Shown: positions 6,032 through 6,315 of the stretch, piece by piece
How the letters are laid out: every line of letters starts with the position of its first letter
Position numbering within the stretch: position 1 is the stretch's first letter
Assembly: GCA_902803635.1 (NCBI GenBank)
Contig: CADCQU010000179.1
Span: 1 to 6,315, forward strand
DNA: 6,315 nucleotides
Source of the DNA: an uncultured Lachnospiraceae bacterium
GTDB lineage: Bacteria; Bacillota; Clostridia; Lachnospirales; Lachnospiraceae
Direction: 5' to 3'
Made by a program: the position numbers and the translations under genes
The notes under the pieces: model-generated
The model's input: the letters and a program-made list of their open reading frames with translations, nothing else
The model's database searches: none
Told to the model about the DNA's origin: nothing

Positions 6032-6242
6032 GTTACTGTTCAGGTACCCTCGTTTTTGTCATGCTGAGGAGCGCGTCCTTCGGACATCCCAGAATCGAAT
6101 CGCCTACGGCGATGCGGGAAAATGAAAAGCGACGAAGAATCCCGTCAACTTTGCGAAAAACCTTACGAGATCCTTCGCTTCGCTCAGGATGACAACGCCT
6201 TCGCGAAGCAAACCAACCTTTTTCGTAGAGCTGAACTGTAAC
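6032..6242. mobile_element. Miniature inverted-repeat element (MITE) with flanking 7-bp duplication
   Basis: GTTACTGTTCAG (6032-6043) and CTGAACTGTAAC (6231-6242) are terminal inverted repeats matching at 11 of 12 positions. Immediately outside each end is the same 7-mer, ACGAAAA (6025-6031 and 6243-6249), as expected for a target-site duplication. The 211-bp interior has no credible gene, so any movement would need a transposase from elsewhere. The insertion lies at the T-tract of the terminator at 6246-6282, and the duplicated bases keep that tract intact. The family was not identified. Confidence 0.7.
6056..6195. repeat. Dispersed inverted-repeat unit nested in the miniature element
   Basis: TTGTCATGCTGAG (6056-6068) pairs with CTCAGGATGACAA (6183-6195) at 12 of 13 positions. 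The wording (GTCAT-CTGAG at one end, CTTCGCTTCGCTCAGGATGAC at the other) matches a repeat type that I recognise as common between genes in many bacterial genomes. An inner hairpin ATCGCC/GGCGAT lies at 6099-6113. No coding content is seen. Confidence 0.6.
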
Positions 6243-6245
6243 ACG

Positions 6246-6282
6246 AAAAACGGTGCAGCCGGAGGTAAAACCGGCTGCACCG
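6246..6282 (-). terminator. Rho-independent terminator of a gene beyond the right edge
   Basis: A perfect 12-bp stem, CGGTGCAGCCGG (6251-6262) with CCGGCTGCACCG (6271-6282), encloses an 8-base loop. On the minus strand it is followed directly by TTTTTCGT. This implies a minus-strand gene ending just right of it, at or beyond the window edge; a TGA at 6307-6309 could be its stop, but too little is visible to call a gene. On the plus strand the T-run is 15 bases away, so terminator use in that direction is unlikely. Confidence 0.85.
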
Positions 6283-6315
6283 CGTGGGCTGTTATGGATT
6301 TTTTGATCAGTCGAC

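Noticed and set aside
6283..6315. Possible end of an upstream minus-strand gene (TGA at 6307-6309)
   Set aside because: Only two codons would be visible; the nearby terminator implies a gene, but its frame and stop cannot be established.

Overview
The window reads like chromosomal DNA of a GC-rich Gram-positive anaerobe, most likely a gut Clostridia relative (Lachnospiraceae/Oscillospiraceae type). The support is strong AGGAGG-type ribosome binding sites, a secreted protein with a Firmicutes-style signal peptide and Pro-Thr linkers, a PucR/CdaR-type regulator, and small palindromic repeats of the kind scattered through gut Clostridia genomes. This placement is inference; there is no rRNA or marker gene. 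All three real genes lie on the minus strand, so transcription runs from high to low coordinates. The long plus-strand open frames are antisense shadows.

Right edge (about 5992-6315): a strong minus-strand terminator (6246-6282) for a gene beyond the window. It is followed by a 211-bp miniature inverted-repeat element (6032-6242) with 12-bp terminal inverted repeats and an exact 7-bp flanking duplication. A second dispersed-type repeat (6056-6195) is nested inside it.

Centre (2551-5991): a two-gene operon. A good sigma-70-type promoter (5963-5991) precedes a PucR/CdaR-family helix-turn-helix regulator (5006-5923). The regulator overlaps by 14 nt the start of a 782-residue aconitase-superfamily hydratase (2671-5019) that keeps its three iron-sulphur cysteines. 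A clear hairpin-plus-T-tract terminator closes the operon (2551-2591). The layout suggests a regulator that controls its own operon and the downstream hydratase, perhaps in response to an organic acid.

Gap (1878-2670): no convincing gene. Going leftward it holds the operon terminator, a two-hairpin REP-like repeat (2487-2526), an AT-rich stretch with a possible extended -10 promoter (2403-2431), about 350 bases rich in hairpins (2040-2396), and the promoter and ribosome binding site of the next gene.

Left (1-1877): the first 625 codons of a secreted, repeat-built surface protein. It has a signal peptide, two Pro-Thr linkers, a duplicated beta-rich module and bacterial Ig-like domains, and it runs off the left edge.

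The most unusual signal is a short word, CATTTGCC/GGCAAATG. The heptamer core occurs 14 times between 2138 and 5852, on both strands, in several reading phases and in non-coding DNA, against less than one expected. One pair forms a perfect 16-bp palindrome. It behaves like a highly iterated genomic word (uptake-sequence-like or HIP1-like) and is absent from the surface-protein gene.
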